DNA of 45,375 nt from assembly GCA_002746605.1 (NCBI GenBank), contig PDPT01000010.1, positions 1 through 45,375 of the forward strand. The letters are read 5' to 3'. Shown here piece after piece: positions 26,188 through 35,570 of the stretch; positions within the stretch are counted from its first letter, which is position 1, and each line of letters starts with the position of its first letter. Origin of the DNA: Ignavibacteriota bacterium (GTDB lineage: Bacteria; Bacteroidota; Ignavibacteria; Ignavibacteriales; Melioribacteraceae). A model generated the notes under the pieces. That model made no database searches and was not told the DNA's origin. It worked only from the letters and a program-made list of their open reading frames with translations. The position numbers and the translations under genes were made by a program.

Positions 26188-26578
26188 CTTTATTTAAGTT
26201 CGGAAAAGATTGAGTTGAAGCTTGAGACATTGAACTGTTTCCATCAAACTTAGCTCCTTCTTCTATAATTAAAGTTTTGGCAGTTATATCAGCTTTTATT
26301 TTAGAAGATGCTTCCAATGTTAATTTTTCTTCTACATTTAAAGTCCCTTCTACTTTTCCGTTTACATTTAAGTTTTTTGCTATAATCTTTCCTTTTATAT
26401 CAGAAGATGGACCAAGTGTTAAATTTCCTTTAACAGTTACATCACCAACTATGGTTCCATCAATTCTAACATTTCCGTAACTGGATAGTTTACCTTCAAT
26501 GTTTACTCCGTCACTTAAAATACTGACATCTTCGGAATAACTATTTTCTTTTTTTCCCATGTTTCTCTTTCCTATCAT
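26171..26578 (-). CDS. Bactofilin
   Basis: This 135-residue polymer-forming cytoskeletal protein has a central right-handed beta-helix at about residues 18-118. It is visible as repeated short strands such as VNIEGKLSSYGNVRIDGTIVG, VTVKGNLTLGPSSDIKGKI and LNVNGKVEGTLNVEEKL. The short polar tails are typical. Bactofilins form nucleotide-free filaments at the membrane and localise cell-wall enzymes. The gene overlaps the upstream M23 peptidase by four bases (ATGA), a recurrent pairing in many bacteria. The start could be ATG 26578 or ATG 26560; the second has an AGGAAAGAG stretch in front. Confidence 0.92.
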   Translation of the reverse strand: MIGKRNMGKKENSYSEDVSILSDGVNIEGKLSSYGNVRIDGTIVGDVTVKGNLTLGPSSDIKGKIIAKNLNVNGKVEGTLNVEEKLTLEASSKIKADITAKTLIIEEGAKFDGNSSMSQASTQSFPNLNKVETKK

Positions 26579-27420
26579 TTAATAAAAATCTCCTTTGGAT
26601 TTAAGGGTTTACCATTTTTCCATATTTCAAAATGCAAATGCGGTCCGGTTGTATTCTCACCCGAGTTACCACTAAAGCCAATTACTTCCCCTTGAATTAC
26701 AACATCTCTTTCTTGCTTGATTAAACTTGAACAATGTTTATATATTGAGATATACCCATTATTATGTTGCAAAATAATTTTATAACCGTCATCAATAGTA
26801 AAATCTGAAAACAAAATAATTCCACCTTGAGAAGCAAAAATTTCAGTTCCTTTCGGTACAGCAAAGTCAATACCCAAATGTCCTTCTTCAGGATTAAATT
26901 CATTTATAATCCATCCTTTGCTTGGTTTCAGAAAGAATTCATTTTTCTCCTTTTCATCTTGAAAAAACTTGTTAACAATTCTACTAAAAATAAAATATAA
27001 ATTGCCTCCGTAAGGCAAATTCTTAACAGATTCATGTTTAAGACTATCGTAAACAGAAGAATTTGTATCTAAAGAATCAGATGTACCCAAAAGAAAAGCA
27101 TACTCTAATCTTTTATTGGCAGAAGAGATTGATTGTAATTCTTTAGACAAAAATTTTACTTTTGTTTCCAGTTCAATAGTTTTTTCAGCCTGTTTTTTTA
27201 ATTCAATGTTATCAATAAAAAAAATTGAATGTTTTAGCGGTGTTATTACTAAAATAATCAATGTAAAAATTACAACTGCTATTGTATATAAAAAAACATA
27301 GAGAAAGAGCCTGGAAAGTTTATATTTGTACCTTACAGTTTCAGATTTACCAAAATAAGGAGTAATAAAAACCTTTCCTTCAAAAAAATTTGTTAAGATA
27401 TCTTTAAAATTTATTTTCAT
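26575..27420 (-). CDS. Membrane-anchored M23-family metallopeptidase
   Basis: This 281-residue peptidase has one membrane helix (about 38-61), a coiled coil (about 70-110) and a C-terminal LytM/M23 domain (about 165-281). Zinc ligands and catalytic residues are visible: His181 and Asp185 (GHLGIDFA), His229 (YKH), His261 and His263 (GPHLHFEIW). All are present, so it is probably an active endopeptidase on peptidoglycan cross-links. It is encoded directly before bactofilin, like LmdC beside BacA, and probably works with it in cell shape. The ATG at 27420 is chosen over TTG at 27423. Confidence 0.88.
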   Translation of the reverse strand: MKINFKDILTNFFEGKVFITPYFGKSETVRYKYKLSRLFLYVFLYTIAVVIFTLIILVITPLKHSIFFIDNIELKKQAEKTIELETKVKFLSKELQSISSANKRLEYAFLLGTSDSLDTNSSVYDSLKHESVKNLPYGGNLYFIFSRIVNKFFQDEKEKNEFFLKPSKGWIINEFNPEEGHLGIDFAVPKGTEIFASQGGIILFSDFTIDDGYKIILQHNNGYISIYKHCSSLIKQERDVVIQGEVIGFSGNSGENTTGPHLHFEIWKNGKPLNPKEIFIK

Positions 27421-27501
27421 CAAAAATTATAATTCTTTACATATAATATAATTAAGAATTTTTAGAAATGTTTATAAAGGGATCACAAAAAAAATTTTTT
27501 T

Positions 27502-28377
27502 TTAATATTTCCAAATATTATGCATCCAGAACCATTGCTCAGGATATTTTTTAATGGTTTCTTCCAAATAGCTCATATACATCTGATTAAACTGAACAAT
27601 TTTTTCTTCGTGCGTTCCATTAAACTTACTATAATCTAATTCTCTTACGTGACAATTATACGTTCCATTCTTTTCTCTTGTACAAAAAACAACTAGTACG
27701 GGGCATTGAGTTTTTAATGCTATATTTGCAGTTCCGTGAAATGTATATGTTGTTTTAGCAAAAAAGTTAACTTTAATTCCGTCCTTTTTTTGTGCTCTTT
27801 GATCACCGACAATTCCTACCGCTCCGTTACTTTTAATAGTTTTATAAATTTCTCTGATAGAAAGTCCCAGCAAAATTTCTTTGTTGTTAAGCTGCTCTCT
27901 AAACTTCGTTAACCATTTTGCTACATAACTATTTTTTTGTTTTTTAACCAAAACATTTAATGGTTTGTTCATCTTAGCACCAGCTACAACAGCACCCAGC
28001 TCCCAATTTCCCAAGTGTCCTGTTAGCAGAATTAAACCATTCTGCTTTTTAATATTTTTATGTAGTAAGTTTATATTCTCAACATTTATAATACTTAGTA
28101 GTTCTTCTTTTTTTCCGTAGTAATAAAATAATTCCAAAAAGGTTAGAGCTGAATTTTTATAGGTTTTATAGGAGAGTTGATTAAGTTCCTCCAAAGTAAG
28201 ATTTGGAAAAGCGATAGATAAATTTTTGGACACAACTTTTCGTCTGATTTTTAGAATACGGAAAAAAAGAAAAGCTAAAAAATTTGATGATTTTTTAAGA
28301 ATACCGTAACCGAATGAAGTAAATAGTTTACCTAAAAAAAAGAATAAATAAAACTCAATTTTATGTTTTAGCTTCAT
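27502..28377 (-). CDS. LpxL/HtrB-family lipid A acyltransferase
   Basis: This 291-residue inner-membrane acyltransferase has a hydrophobic N-terminus (about 8-42) and the catalytic HxxxxE motif LTGHLGNWELG (His121, Glu126), followed by VGDQRAQKKDGIKVNFFAKT near 195-215. The family adds secondary acyl chains to lipid A or acts on other lipids. It begins three bases after the GWxTD gene stop and is the last gene of that operon. Lipid A synthesis fits the presence of lptF and lptG in the window. The exact acyl donor and position are unknown. Confidence 0.85.
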   Translation of the reverse strand: MKLKHKIEFYLFFFLGKLFTSFGYGILKKSSNFLAFLFFRILKIRRKVVSKNLSIAFPNLTLEELNQLSYKTYKNSALTFLELFYYYGKKEELLSIINVENINLLHKNIKKQNGLILLTGHLGNWELGAVVAGAKMNKPLNVLVKKQKNSYVAKWLTKFREQLNNKEILLGLSIREIYKTIKSNGAVGIVGDQRAQKKDGIKVNFFAKTTYTFHGTANIALKTQCPVLVVFCTREKNGTYNCHVRELDYSKFNGTHEEKIVQFNQMYMSYLEETIKKYPEQWFWMHNIWKY

Positions 28378-28380
28378 AAT

Positions 28381-29721
28381 TTATTGAACCGAAATTCGTT
28401 TTTGCCAATACGGATCATGTAATTCACCTCTTTTAGTGGAATGTAAAAGCTCGTAAAAATTAAAACCGGTTATATCACCAAAAATAAAAATAACACTACC
28501 TTCAATTTGATTATATTTCCAGATTTCATAAGGTTTAGAGTTTACCTCATTTGGAAAGCGCTCTATTTCATCCGGTTCTCCATATTTCACATAAATTCTT
28601 CCACGATCAGTTTCAAAACCTTTTTTGGTTAGTGTTCTATATTTTTGATTTGCATAATCAATACGCTCAAAAAAAATCTTTTTAAACTCATTTATTTCTG
28701 TAGATTTATCATTATCTCTTTTCTTCCAAAATTCATATAAAAAACTTCTTTTTTGATTCAACGAATCTAATTTCTTATATTGTTCTAATTCTAAATGAGT
28801 AGAAAGTATTTTAGATTTTTCGAACATATCATCACATTCCTCTTTAGAAAGAACACCAAACTCACTATTCACGTAAGGATTTGTTGAAGTAGAAAAATCT
28901 TTGTGAGCTTGTGATGTATTATTATAGTAATAAAATTTTTTAGTCTGCTTAGAAATTATATTGTTTTTGTTATCAAATAATGCGAGGTTAATTATATAAG
29001 AACCGGTAGGTAAGTCTTTAATATTAAAATACCCTACTTCCACACGAGATTCATATTTTTTTAATAAAAATTTTTCTTTAGTAATTAAAATCTTATTTTT
29101 GTTATTAACAATACTTTGCTTAAAAATTAAACTATCTTGATTTAAGCCATATAGTTCACTATAAAAATAAACTATCGGATGTCCGATATGAAAAAATTGA
29201 TTAGGACGAGGTATAACCTCAAAAGAATTTTTATAGAACATTGAAGTTTTATTTTCAGAATTAACAATAATATTTCCTGCAAGTTGAATATCACTAATTG
29301 CAGTTCCGGTATCAAAGTAAGGTTCAATTTCTATTTGTTCAGATAGTTCTTTAATAATTTTATTTTTATCATCTTTAAGAGAAATTATTAAATTATAATT
29401 TCCCGCGTTTAACAAAAATCCCAGATTACCTACAAGAACGTTTTTATCAAGTTCTTTATTAAAACTTTCTTGAGAAAACACCCAACTTTTGTTTATTAAA
29501 TATTTTGAGGAATCTCTATTTTGAATTTTAACATTTAAAAAGAAAGAATCAGTCCGGGAAGAATTGAGCGAATCTTTAGAACTACTATTCAACGAATAGT
29601 AAATTTCCAAATAATTTTTTGTCGAATCGTATCTAAACTGAGCATAATCAAAATTGAAATTTAACTCTTGAGAAAAGAGCGACACAATAAAAATAAATTG
29701 AAGACAAAGGATTTTAAACAT
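28381..29721 (-). CDS. GWxTD-domain protein (paralogue 1)
   Basis: This 446-residue exported protein has a signal peptide ending near residue 16 (LFSQ). The N-terminal half is beta-rich with Ig-like strands (LNFDYAQFRYDSTKNYLEIYYSL). The C-terminal GWxTD domain covers about 315-446: FLYEFWKKRD, then the motif as GFETD (368-372), GRIYVKYGEPDEI, and YEIWKY...FIFGD. The motif Trp is replaced by Phe. GWxTD proteins are of unknown function and typical of FCB bacteria. It follows its paralogue and precedes the acyltransferase in one operon. Confidence 0.85.
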   Translation of the reverse strand: MFKILCLQFIFIVSLFSQELNFNFDYAQFRYDSTKNYLEIYYSLNSSSKDSLNSSRTDSFFLNVKIQNRDSSKYLINKSWVFSQESFNKELDKNVLVGNLGFLLNAGNYNLIISLKDDKNKIIKELSEQIEIEPYFDTGTAISDIQLAGNIIVNSENKTSMFYKNSFEVIPRPNQFFHIGHPIVYFYSELYGLNQDSLIFKQSIVNNKNKILITKEKFLLKKYESRVEVGYFNIKDLPTGSYIINLALFDNKNNIISKQTKKFYYYNNTSQAHKDFSTSTNPYVNSEFGVLSKEECDDMFEKSKILSTHLELEQYKKLDSLNQKRSFLYEFWKKRDNDKSTEINEFKKIFFERIDYANQKYRTLTKKGFETDRGRIYVKYGEPDEIERFPNEVNSKPYEIWKYNQIEGSVIFIFGDITGFNFYELLHSTKRGELHDPYWQKRISVQ

Positions 29722-29733
29722 AAAAAATATTTT

Positions 29734-31104
29734 TTAATCTATGATTCTAATTCTGTTTTCCCAATTCGGATCAAAATACTCTCCTCGTTTGGTTGAATGT
29801 AATAACTCCAATTCAGAAATTCCCATGGTGTCTCCAAAAATAAAATAAACACCACCTTCTATTGCATTGTAACTCCAAACTTCATAAGCTTTCATATTGG
29901 ATTCATTTGTTCTTGTTTCAATCCTATCAGGTATTCCATATAGCAAAACAACTCTTCCTCTATCTGTTTTATAACCGGGTTTATGTCTATGCCCGAAATT
30001 TTTAGTTACATAATTTTCTCTACGTTTATATTCTTCCCTAAATTCATTTTCTGGTGTTGTTGGATCGGAATCTCTTTTATTCCAAAAATTAAATAAAAAC
30101 CTTCTTTTTGCTTCAATATTTTTAAGTGCTTCATACTGATTCAATTCTTCCTGGGTAGCAATATATTTTGCTACTTTAAATTGGTAATCACATTCTTCAA
30201 CATTTAACACCCCAAATTCACTTTTAATGTAATTATCAGCTTTACTATTGACAGCTATTTGATTATTAATTCTATTATTATAAATATAAAACTCTTTAGT
30301 TGATGAATCGATTACATTTTCTAATGAATCTAAGATATTAATAGTTAATAAATATTTTCCCGATTGATATTTTGAAACATTTAGTAAACCCGCCTTTGAA
30401 ACCGATGGTTGTATTAAATTTAGATTTTCTATTTTACTTTCAATCACAATTTTATCTTTAGTTATATTTTTTTGGAGTTTACAACTATTATTGTTTAACT
30501 CTTCATTTTTATAAAGTTCAAAATAATAATAAAGTATGGGAAAGTTATGACTATATATATTATTTGGGTTAGGAGTTATTTCCAAACCATTCTTATAATA
30601 TAAGGAATTTTGATTTACATCTTCTTTAATAATTTTAGAAGCGAGTTCAATATCACTTATATTTATTTTTGCGGTATTAGTACTCTTCAGAATAAGTGTA
30701 TCGGAAAAAGTTGAAAAATTAGAACTATTGTTATCTTTAGCAGTAACCGTTAAATTATAACTTCCGAAAGGAACAGCATAAGCAAGTACTCCAACAAGAT
30801 CCTGATAAAAATCTTTTGTGGTAGTATCTACATTAGAATTAAGATTAAATTTTTTATTTAGAATTTCTTTATTCTTTTCGTCTGTTAAATTGATATTTAG
30901 TGTTAAAGAAATGTAGCTTGTACTGTCATTAGTTTTAACTTTTAATTTTGGCTGCTTAATTGCATAATAAAATTCCAGAAAGCTTTTTTCTTCATCATAT
31001 CTAAAGCTTGCAAAATCAAAACTTAGAAAATTATTAGTTTGAGTATTCGCAATTGTTGAAAAACAAAGAATAAAGCATAAAGTTAGTATTTGTTTTTTAA
31101 TCAT
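29734..31104 (-). CDS. GWxTD-domain protein (paralogue 2)
   Basis: This 456-residue exported protein shares the architecture of its neighbour. It has a signal peptide of about 21 residues, a beta-rich N-terminal half opening FLSFDFASFRYDEEKSFLEF, and a C-terminal GWxTD domain with LFNFWNKRDSDP, GYKTD (377-381), GRVVLLYGIPDRI and YEVWSYNAIEGGVYFIFGD. The two genes are 12 bases apart and arose by tandem duplication followed by strong divergence. Both end in LLHSTKRGE and a DPxWxxRI tail. It starts after the PorV terminator, so it heads a separate transcript. Confidence 0.86.
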   Translation of the reverse strand: MIKKQILTLCFILCFSTIANTQTNNFLSFDFASFRYDEEKSFLEFYYAIKQPKLKVKTNDSTSYISLTLNINLTDEKNKEILNKKFNLNSNVDTTTKDFYQDLVGVLAYAVPFGSYNLTVTAKDNNSSNFSTFSDTLILKSTNTAKINISDIELASKIIKEDVNQNSLYYKNGLEITPNPNNIYSHNFPILYYYFELYKNEELNNNSCKLQKNITKDKIVIESKIENLNLIQPSVSKAGLLNVSKYQSGKYLLTINILDSLENVIDSSTKEFYIYNNRINNQIAVNSKADNYIKSEFGVLNVEECDYQFKVAKYIATQEELNQYEALKNIEAKRRFLFNFWNKRDSDPTTPENEFREEYKRRENYVTKNFGHRHKPGYKTDRGRVVLLYGIPDRIETRTNESNMKAYEVWSYNAIEGGVYFIFGDTMGISELELLHSTKRGEYFDPNWENRIRIID

Positions 31105-31128
31105 GTTAAAACCCTTCTGAAAAATTAT

Positions 31129-31164
31129 AAAAAAACCTGAGCCCGATAAATAACGGACTCAGGT
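31129..31164 (-). terminator. Rho-independent terminator after the PorV-like gene
   Basis: On the minus strand ACCTGAGTCCG-(loop)-CGGGCTCAGGT pairs over eleven positions with one G-U pair. It is followed at once by seven T residues (31135-31129). It lies 34 bases after the PorV-like stop and closes the TonB receptor-cargo-PorV unit. This is the best terminator in the window. Confidence 0.88.
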
Positions 31165-31197
31165 AAATTAAATATAATTACACAAAAAACAGTATAA

Positions 31198-32226
31198 TTA
31201 TTTGATACCAAGTGAAACAGAAATTAAATGAGTATCATTATTAAAGACATTTGTTGGCAAGTATGCATAATCTAACATAAATCCAACACCACTAACTTCG
31301 TAATTTAACCCAAACCCAACTGAAAAATCATATAAAGTATCATCTTTATCAACATCTGTTGTATATAAATAACCACTTCTAAAGAATAGTAAATTATCAT
31401 AATTATATTCCATACCAACTCTATATTGATCCGAATAATTATTGTGATTTTCAAAGGAACCAGCAAATGTTATATTATTTTCATTGTTGAGTACAAAATC
31501 ATAACCTAAACCAATATTAAAAACAGTTGGTAATGAAAATGGGGCAGAGTTAATTTTATAAAACTGTTCTCCTCTTCTTTGATTTGGATTTGTTGCTTTT
31601 ACCCATAAGCCTGAACCATCAAATTGTAGGTCAGGGCCTATATGTTTCAGCACTATTGCCATAGAAAACCCCTCGATACCGGCTAAATTTGAATAGGTTA
31701 CACCAAAATCCATACTCAACCCAGACGCACTAACCAAATCAATTGTCTCAGAGACATATTGGAAATTAGCACCAACTGAGACTCTATCGCTCAACATCTT
31801 CGCATATGATAAACCAATGGTTGTATATTGCGGTGAAAAAGTTTGTCCAGTCCCATCAGGATTTCGGATTGTAGTTTTCAATATATCACCAATACCTAGT
31901 GATTTTATGCTAAAAGCCATACTTCCAAAATTACCAAGTCCAACACCTATAGCTCCATATTGCACTCCTATATCAGCAATATAATTCATATGAGAAACCA
32001 AAACATCAACATTATTATTTGTTCTGACTAAGTTTGCAGGGTTCCAAAATAATGCGTCAACACCATGTGAATTAGTTAGATCAGCATTGCCCATCGCTAC
32101 ACCTCTTGCTCCAACGGGAATTAATAATTCTGTTGCACCTTCTGTACCATTTCTAGAAGATTGCGCAAAAGATAACCCAGTAGCAATAAACATTATAATC
32201 ATAAGAATTAAATTAAATTTCTTCAT
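31198..32226 (-). CDS. PorV/PorQ-family outer-membrane protein
   Basis: This 342-residue barrel protein has a signal peptide of about 21 residues ending SFA-Q. The family opening is present: ATELLIPVGARGVAMGNADL and DALFWNPANLV. Alternating strands follow through to the C-terminus. PorV is the T9SS shuttle that delivers cargo from the translocon to the attachment complex. Start at ATG 32226 is chosen because GGAG lies six bases upstream; a GTG at 32250 would add eight residues before a normal signal peptide. It follows the cargo gene directly, suggesting a dedicated pairing. Confidence 0.85.
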   Translation of the reverse strand: MKKFNLILMIIMFIATGLSFAQSSRNGTEGATELLIPVGARGVAMGNADLTNSHGVDALFWNPANLVRTNNNVDVLVSHMNYIADIGVQYGAIGVGLGNFGSMAFSIKSLGIGDILKTTIRNPDGTGQTFSPQYTTIGLSYAKMLSDRVSVGANFQYVSETIDLVSASGLSMDFGVTYSNLAGIEGFSMAIVLKHIGPDLQFDGSGLWVKATNPNQRRGEQFYKINSAPFSLPTVFNIGLGYDFVLNNENNITFAGSFENHNNYSDQYRVGMEYNYDNLLFFRSGYLYTTDVDKDDTLYDFSVGFGLNYEVSGVGFMLDYAYLPTNVFNNDTHLISVSLGIK

Positions 32227-32249
32227 TTTTTTCTCCTTTAAATTTAACA

Positions 32250-35200
32250 CTAAAATCTGTCAAGAATTTGTGTTTCTTGTATAATTGCTACTTTAAGTAT
32301 TTTTGTTTTACCTAACTCAGGCATATCGATATAAACTACATATATACCACTAGCAGCAGGTAAGTTTGTTTCATTTTTTAAATCCCATTTAGCAAACTGA
32401 GTTTCGTCATTTTTATTTATAGTTTTAACTAAATGACCGCCTAAATTAAAAATTCTTAATTTTGCTTTTTGAGGTAAATGATTAAATGTAACAAATCTTT
32501 GATATTTATTTATTTCATTTGGATTTATACCGTAATACGGATTTGGAAATACATTGATCTTTTCCACATCACTTGCAGCATTATTTGAATTATAATCAAA
32601 CGCAGGTGCAGTAAAAACATATTTATCATCCACTGTTAATGGTTTATTAGTTATAATTCTTATAGTAGTTCCAGCTGGGGGAGGAGTACCATCTTCTGCA
32701 AAATCACAAATAATCATTCTACCCCATGGATAGACAAATCCACCATAAAAATCAACAAAATAATTATTACCTTGATAAATTGCACCTGCTCCTCCAGAAG
32801 CTTCACATTGAGCAGCAAAATCAGCATAACCATTCGTACCAGGTGCAGGATCCATCCAATAAATCCAATCTGAAGCAGGATATTTGAAGTAAGGATCTTT
32901 TCCGGTATTATAATTCCATTCAGTTTTGCTAGAACTAGTATCATTCCAAACAATAAATGGAATCATACGCTTATCATCGGAAGGATCATCTATAGTATTG
33001 ATACCTATATCCCAAAGTTCAAAAGGAACTTTAGCAATATGGTTATCATCAAAAGGATAAACTCCAAAACCACCTTCACTAGTAAATCTTAATTCAAAAT
33101 CTCTTGGAGAAGCATAATCAACATATCTAGTTAATCTGCCCATTCCCCCACTTCCACCACCAGCACTAACATAATAATCTTTATTTGAATTGAGACTATG
33201 CCATACTTTATTACCATTGTAAGGAAGACCCGATTCATCATATTTATCACTTATTAAAGGTGTACCTTCATAAGCAACCTCCACCATTGCATCACCATCA
33301 CCTTTAATACCAGCAGCAGCATTAGGTACTATTATTTGTAATCCATCAACTATAATATATGAATTTTCTATTCCAGTTAGGTTTTTTTGTAAAGGGGTTA
33401 CTTTAGTATTTTTAGTTATGTTAAAAACTGACCATCCAAAACCTAAAGAAGTATCAACACCAGTATCAGTATTAGTATATATTTCATAAGTTTCAATATC
33501 TACCCGATATTCATCTCCTGTTAAATCCTTCGGGGATATTACTTTAACTTTTACAACCGCGTCACTATTACCTTCAATGTGCTTAACATTAATATAATCA
33601 CCTACATTTGCCTTAGTTGATTCACCGGGTTTGAAAGTTTGAGGGAATACTTCATGAATAATACTTTCACTTTCAAGAACACTAGGGACTGTAGTTAAAT
33701 CTTTGTGAACTGCGTAAGATGTAACTGCAAAGTAATAAGGTGTTCCATTATTAAACTTTGCTCCTCCATTAAAGAGATCTTTTTTTATTGTAATATATCT
33801 TTTGATACCAGAATCACTACCAAATTTTAGCACTTTATTTAATACTGTAGCTGATGCTACATCAAATTGTGGGCCTATTACTTTTCCAATACCGTCATCC
33901 AAATCATAAGTAGCCACTATTTTAGCATCCTCTTTTTGTGCAAATTTAGAAGGATATTGATATACAACATAACCTTGGAACTTATATCCTAAAGCATTGT
34001 ATTCCTCTATATCTTTGGTTACAGTACTATTTGACAAATCATCCCAATTTAAGATAATTTCTTTATCAATTTCTGTAACTTTTACATCTGGTGCAACAGG
34101 AGTAGCTGGAACTTTAAAGAAATTATCATAAGTTGCTTGTGCTTCTAAATCATAGAATTTTAGTAATTGAACAGCAGCTAATCTATCAACATTTCCAAAT
34201 GTGCCAGCTGCTAACTCACCAACCACTACTTCTTGTGTATCACCCGGAGCCATTGTAAATGGACCTGCAACCATACCTTGTCTTCTATCGCCAGGAGGAT
34301 GCATAATTCCATCAACCCAACCTTGACCGGTTATGGGATCACCAGACAATGTAAATTTGGTTGGCTGCTCAGTAACTGGATCTGCAAACGGAGAACCAGT
34401 TGTTGAAATTCTGCCTCTAAATAGATTATGAAATTGCAGTGTTCCGGTAACATATTCGTTAAGATCCGGATCACTAAAAATAGGATCCCCATTTATAAAG
34501 AAATAATGTGCAGACATCGGTAAATTTTTATAACCACCTATTTTCTTGTTGTTAAAAATAGCAGTATCGGAAGCCGTAGCAGGAACAATTGGTCCTTGAA
34601 AAAAATCAAATCCGACAGCAGGTGGTGTTAAGCCGTAAGTTGCGTCTTTTGCTTTACCATTATAAGTGTACATTAATGATTTCTCTACATCACATCCGGA
34701 AAAGTCATCGCCTGCATCACCCACATCAGGATCCGACCACATTGATACATACATTGAATCAAACACAGCATCAGATTTATTGATAATAACATATTTTCTG
34801 AACATTGTATTTCCTAAAGCACTTGAACTATTATATCCCCAAATAGTTGCTTGCATTTCGATTCCCATAGGATCAGAACCATATAAACTTCTACATTGGG
34901 CTGTATCTAAATCATTTGCCACAAACCAAATTGTTTGGCTTGCCCCTGGAAATCCAGGGATATCAACACCTGCATCGTAAATACCATTATTATTAACATC
35001 TTCATAAGGGGCACCTTGTTCAGCAGGCCATTCATTCCAATCTTTTTCGTATTGTGCTCTTACTTCATCTTCACTACCTTCCCCATCGTTTACTTCTGAA
35101 GATAAATCTCCATCTATCCAATCAGGTCTTACTCTATATATCCTTACTCCATCACCTGGTTGAGCAATTTCTCTTTTACCACTTGGTAAAATTCTACCTG

Positions 35201-35528
35201 GCATTAACCCTTGTTGGTAGGTAGACCCCCCCACTCTTTTTTCACCATTAACATTGGCTCCCCATACAAACCCAGACTGAAATATTGCTGTTTTGTTACT
35301 TCCTTTAGGAAAAACTAATCCTGAATTTTGATTAGGAGCAATATCAGAATTACCGTCATTATAAATCCAAGTGGAAATATTATTAATGTTGAAATGAGTT
35401 CTACTCGGACTTCCATTTGTTTTACTCAAACGAGAAGTCTTATTATTTTTATTCCCTTCGGCATTTAACTGAATTGTAAACAACAATATCAGTATAACGA
35501 AAAGAATACTTAATTTATTATATCTCAT
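32250..35528 (-). CDS. Large T9SS cargo protein with C-terminal sorting domain
   Basis: This 1092-residue secreted protein has a signal peptide of about 24 residues. The central part includes a calcium-binding-like loop (EDVNNNGIYD near 180) and a fibronectin III-like region near 480-600 (APDVKVTEIDKEIILNWDD). The C-terminal domain (about 989-1092) has VFPNPYYG, KLRIFNLGGHLVKTI, WDLKN and ASGIYVVYI, the layout of T9SS type A sorting domains. It lies between a TonB receptor and a PorV-like gene. AGGAG precedes the ATG. Its ligand or enzymatic role is not visible; it probably becomes cell-surface attached or released. Confidence 0.8.
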   Translation of the reverse strand: MRYNKLSILFVILILLFTIQLNAEGNKNNKTSRLSKTNGSPSRTHFNINNISTWIYNDGNSDIAPNQNSGLVFPKGSNKTAIFQSGFVWGANVNGEKRVGGSTYQQGLMPGRILPSGKREIAQPGDGVRIYRVRPDWIDGDLSSEVNDGEGSEDEVRAQYEKDWNEWPAEQGAPYEDVNNNGIYDAGVDIPGFPGASQTIWFVANDLDTAQCRSLYGSDPMGIEMQATIWGYNSSSALGNTMFRKYVIINKSDAVFDSMYVSMWSDPDVGDAGDDFSGCDVEKSLMYTYNGKAKDATYGLTPPAVGFDFFQGPIVPATASDTAIFNNKKIGGYKNLPMSAHYFFINGDPIFSDPDLNEYVTGTLQFHNLFRGRISTTGSPFADPVTEQPTKFTLSGDPITGQGWVDGIMHPPGDRRQGMVAGPFTMAPGDTQEVVVGELAAGTFGNVDRLAAVQLLKFYDLEAQATYDNFFKVPATPVAPDVKVTEIDKEIILNWDDLSNSTVTKDIEEYNALGYKFQGYVVYQYPSKFAQKEDAKIVATYDLDDGIGKVIGPQFDVASATVLNKVLKFGSDSGIKRYITIKKDLFNGGAKFNNGTPYYFAVTSYAVHKDLTTVPSVLESESIIHEVFPQTFKPGESTKANVGDYINVKHIEGNSDAVVKVKVISPKDLTGDEYRVDIETYEIYTNTDTGVDTSLGFGWSVFNITKNTKVTPLQKNLTGIENSYIIVDGLQIIVPNAAAGIKGDGDAMVEVAYEGTPLISDKYDESGLPYNGNKVWHSLNSNKDYYVSAGGGSGGMGRLTRYVDYASPRDFELRFTSEGGFGVYPFDDNHIAKVPFELWDIGINTIDDPSDDKRMIPFIVWNDTSSSKTEWNYNTGKDPYFKYPASDWIYWMDPAPGTNGYADFAAQCEASGGAGAIYQGNNYFVDFYGGFVYPWGRMIICDFAEDGTPPPAGTTIRIITNKPLTVDDKYVFTAPAFDYNSNNAASDVEKINVFPNPYYGINPNEINKYQRFVTFNHLPQKAKLRIFNLGGHLVKTINKNDETQFAKWDLKNETNLPAASGIYVVYIDMPELGKTKILKVAIIQETQILDRF

Positions 35529-35570
35529 AAATTTAACTCCTATAACTATTTTATTAAATTTTATTATTGG

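Noticed and set aside
27487..27503. A8T9 tract at the end of the LpxL-like gene
   Set aside because: It could bend DNA or aid termination, but it has no GC stem and overlaps the stop codon, so I do not call a terminator.
34666..34980. Open frame of 104 codons on the plus strand opposite the T9SS cargo gene
   Set aside because: It is an antisense shadow; the cargo frame is continuous with signal peptide and sorting domain.
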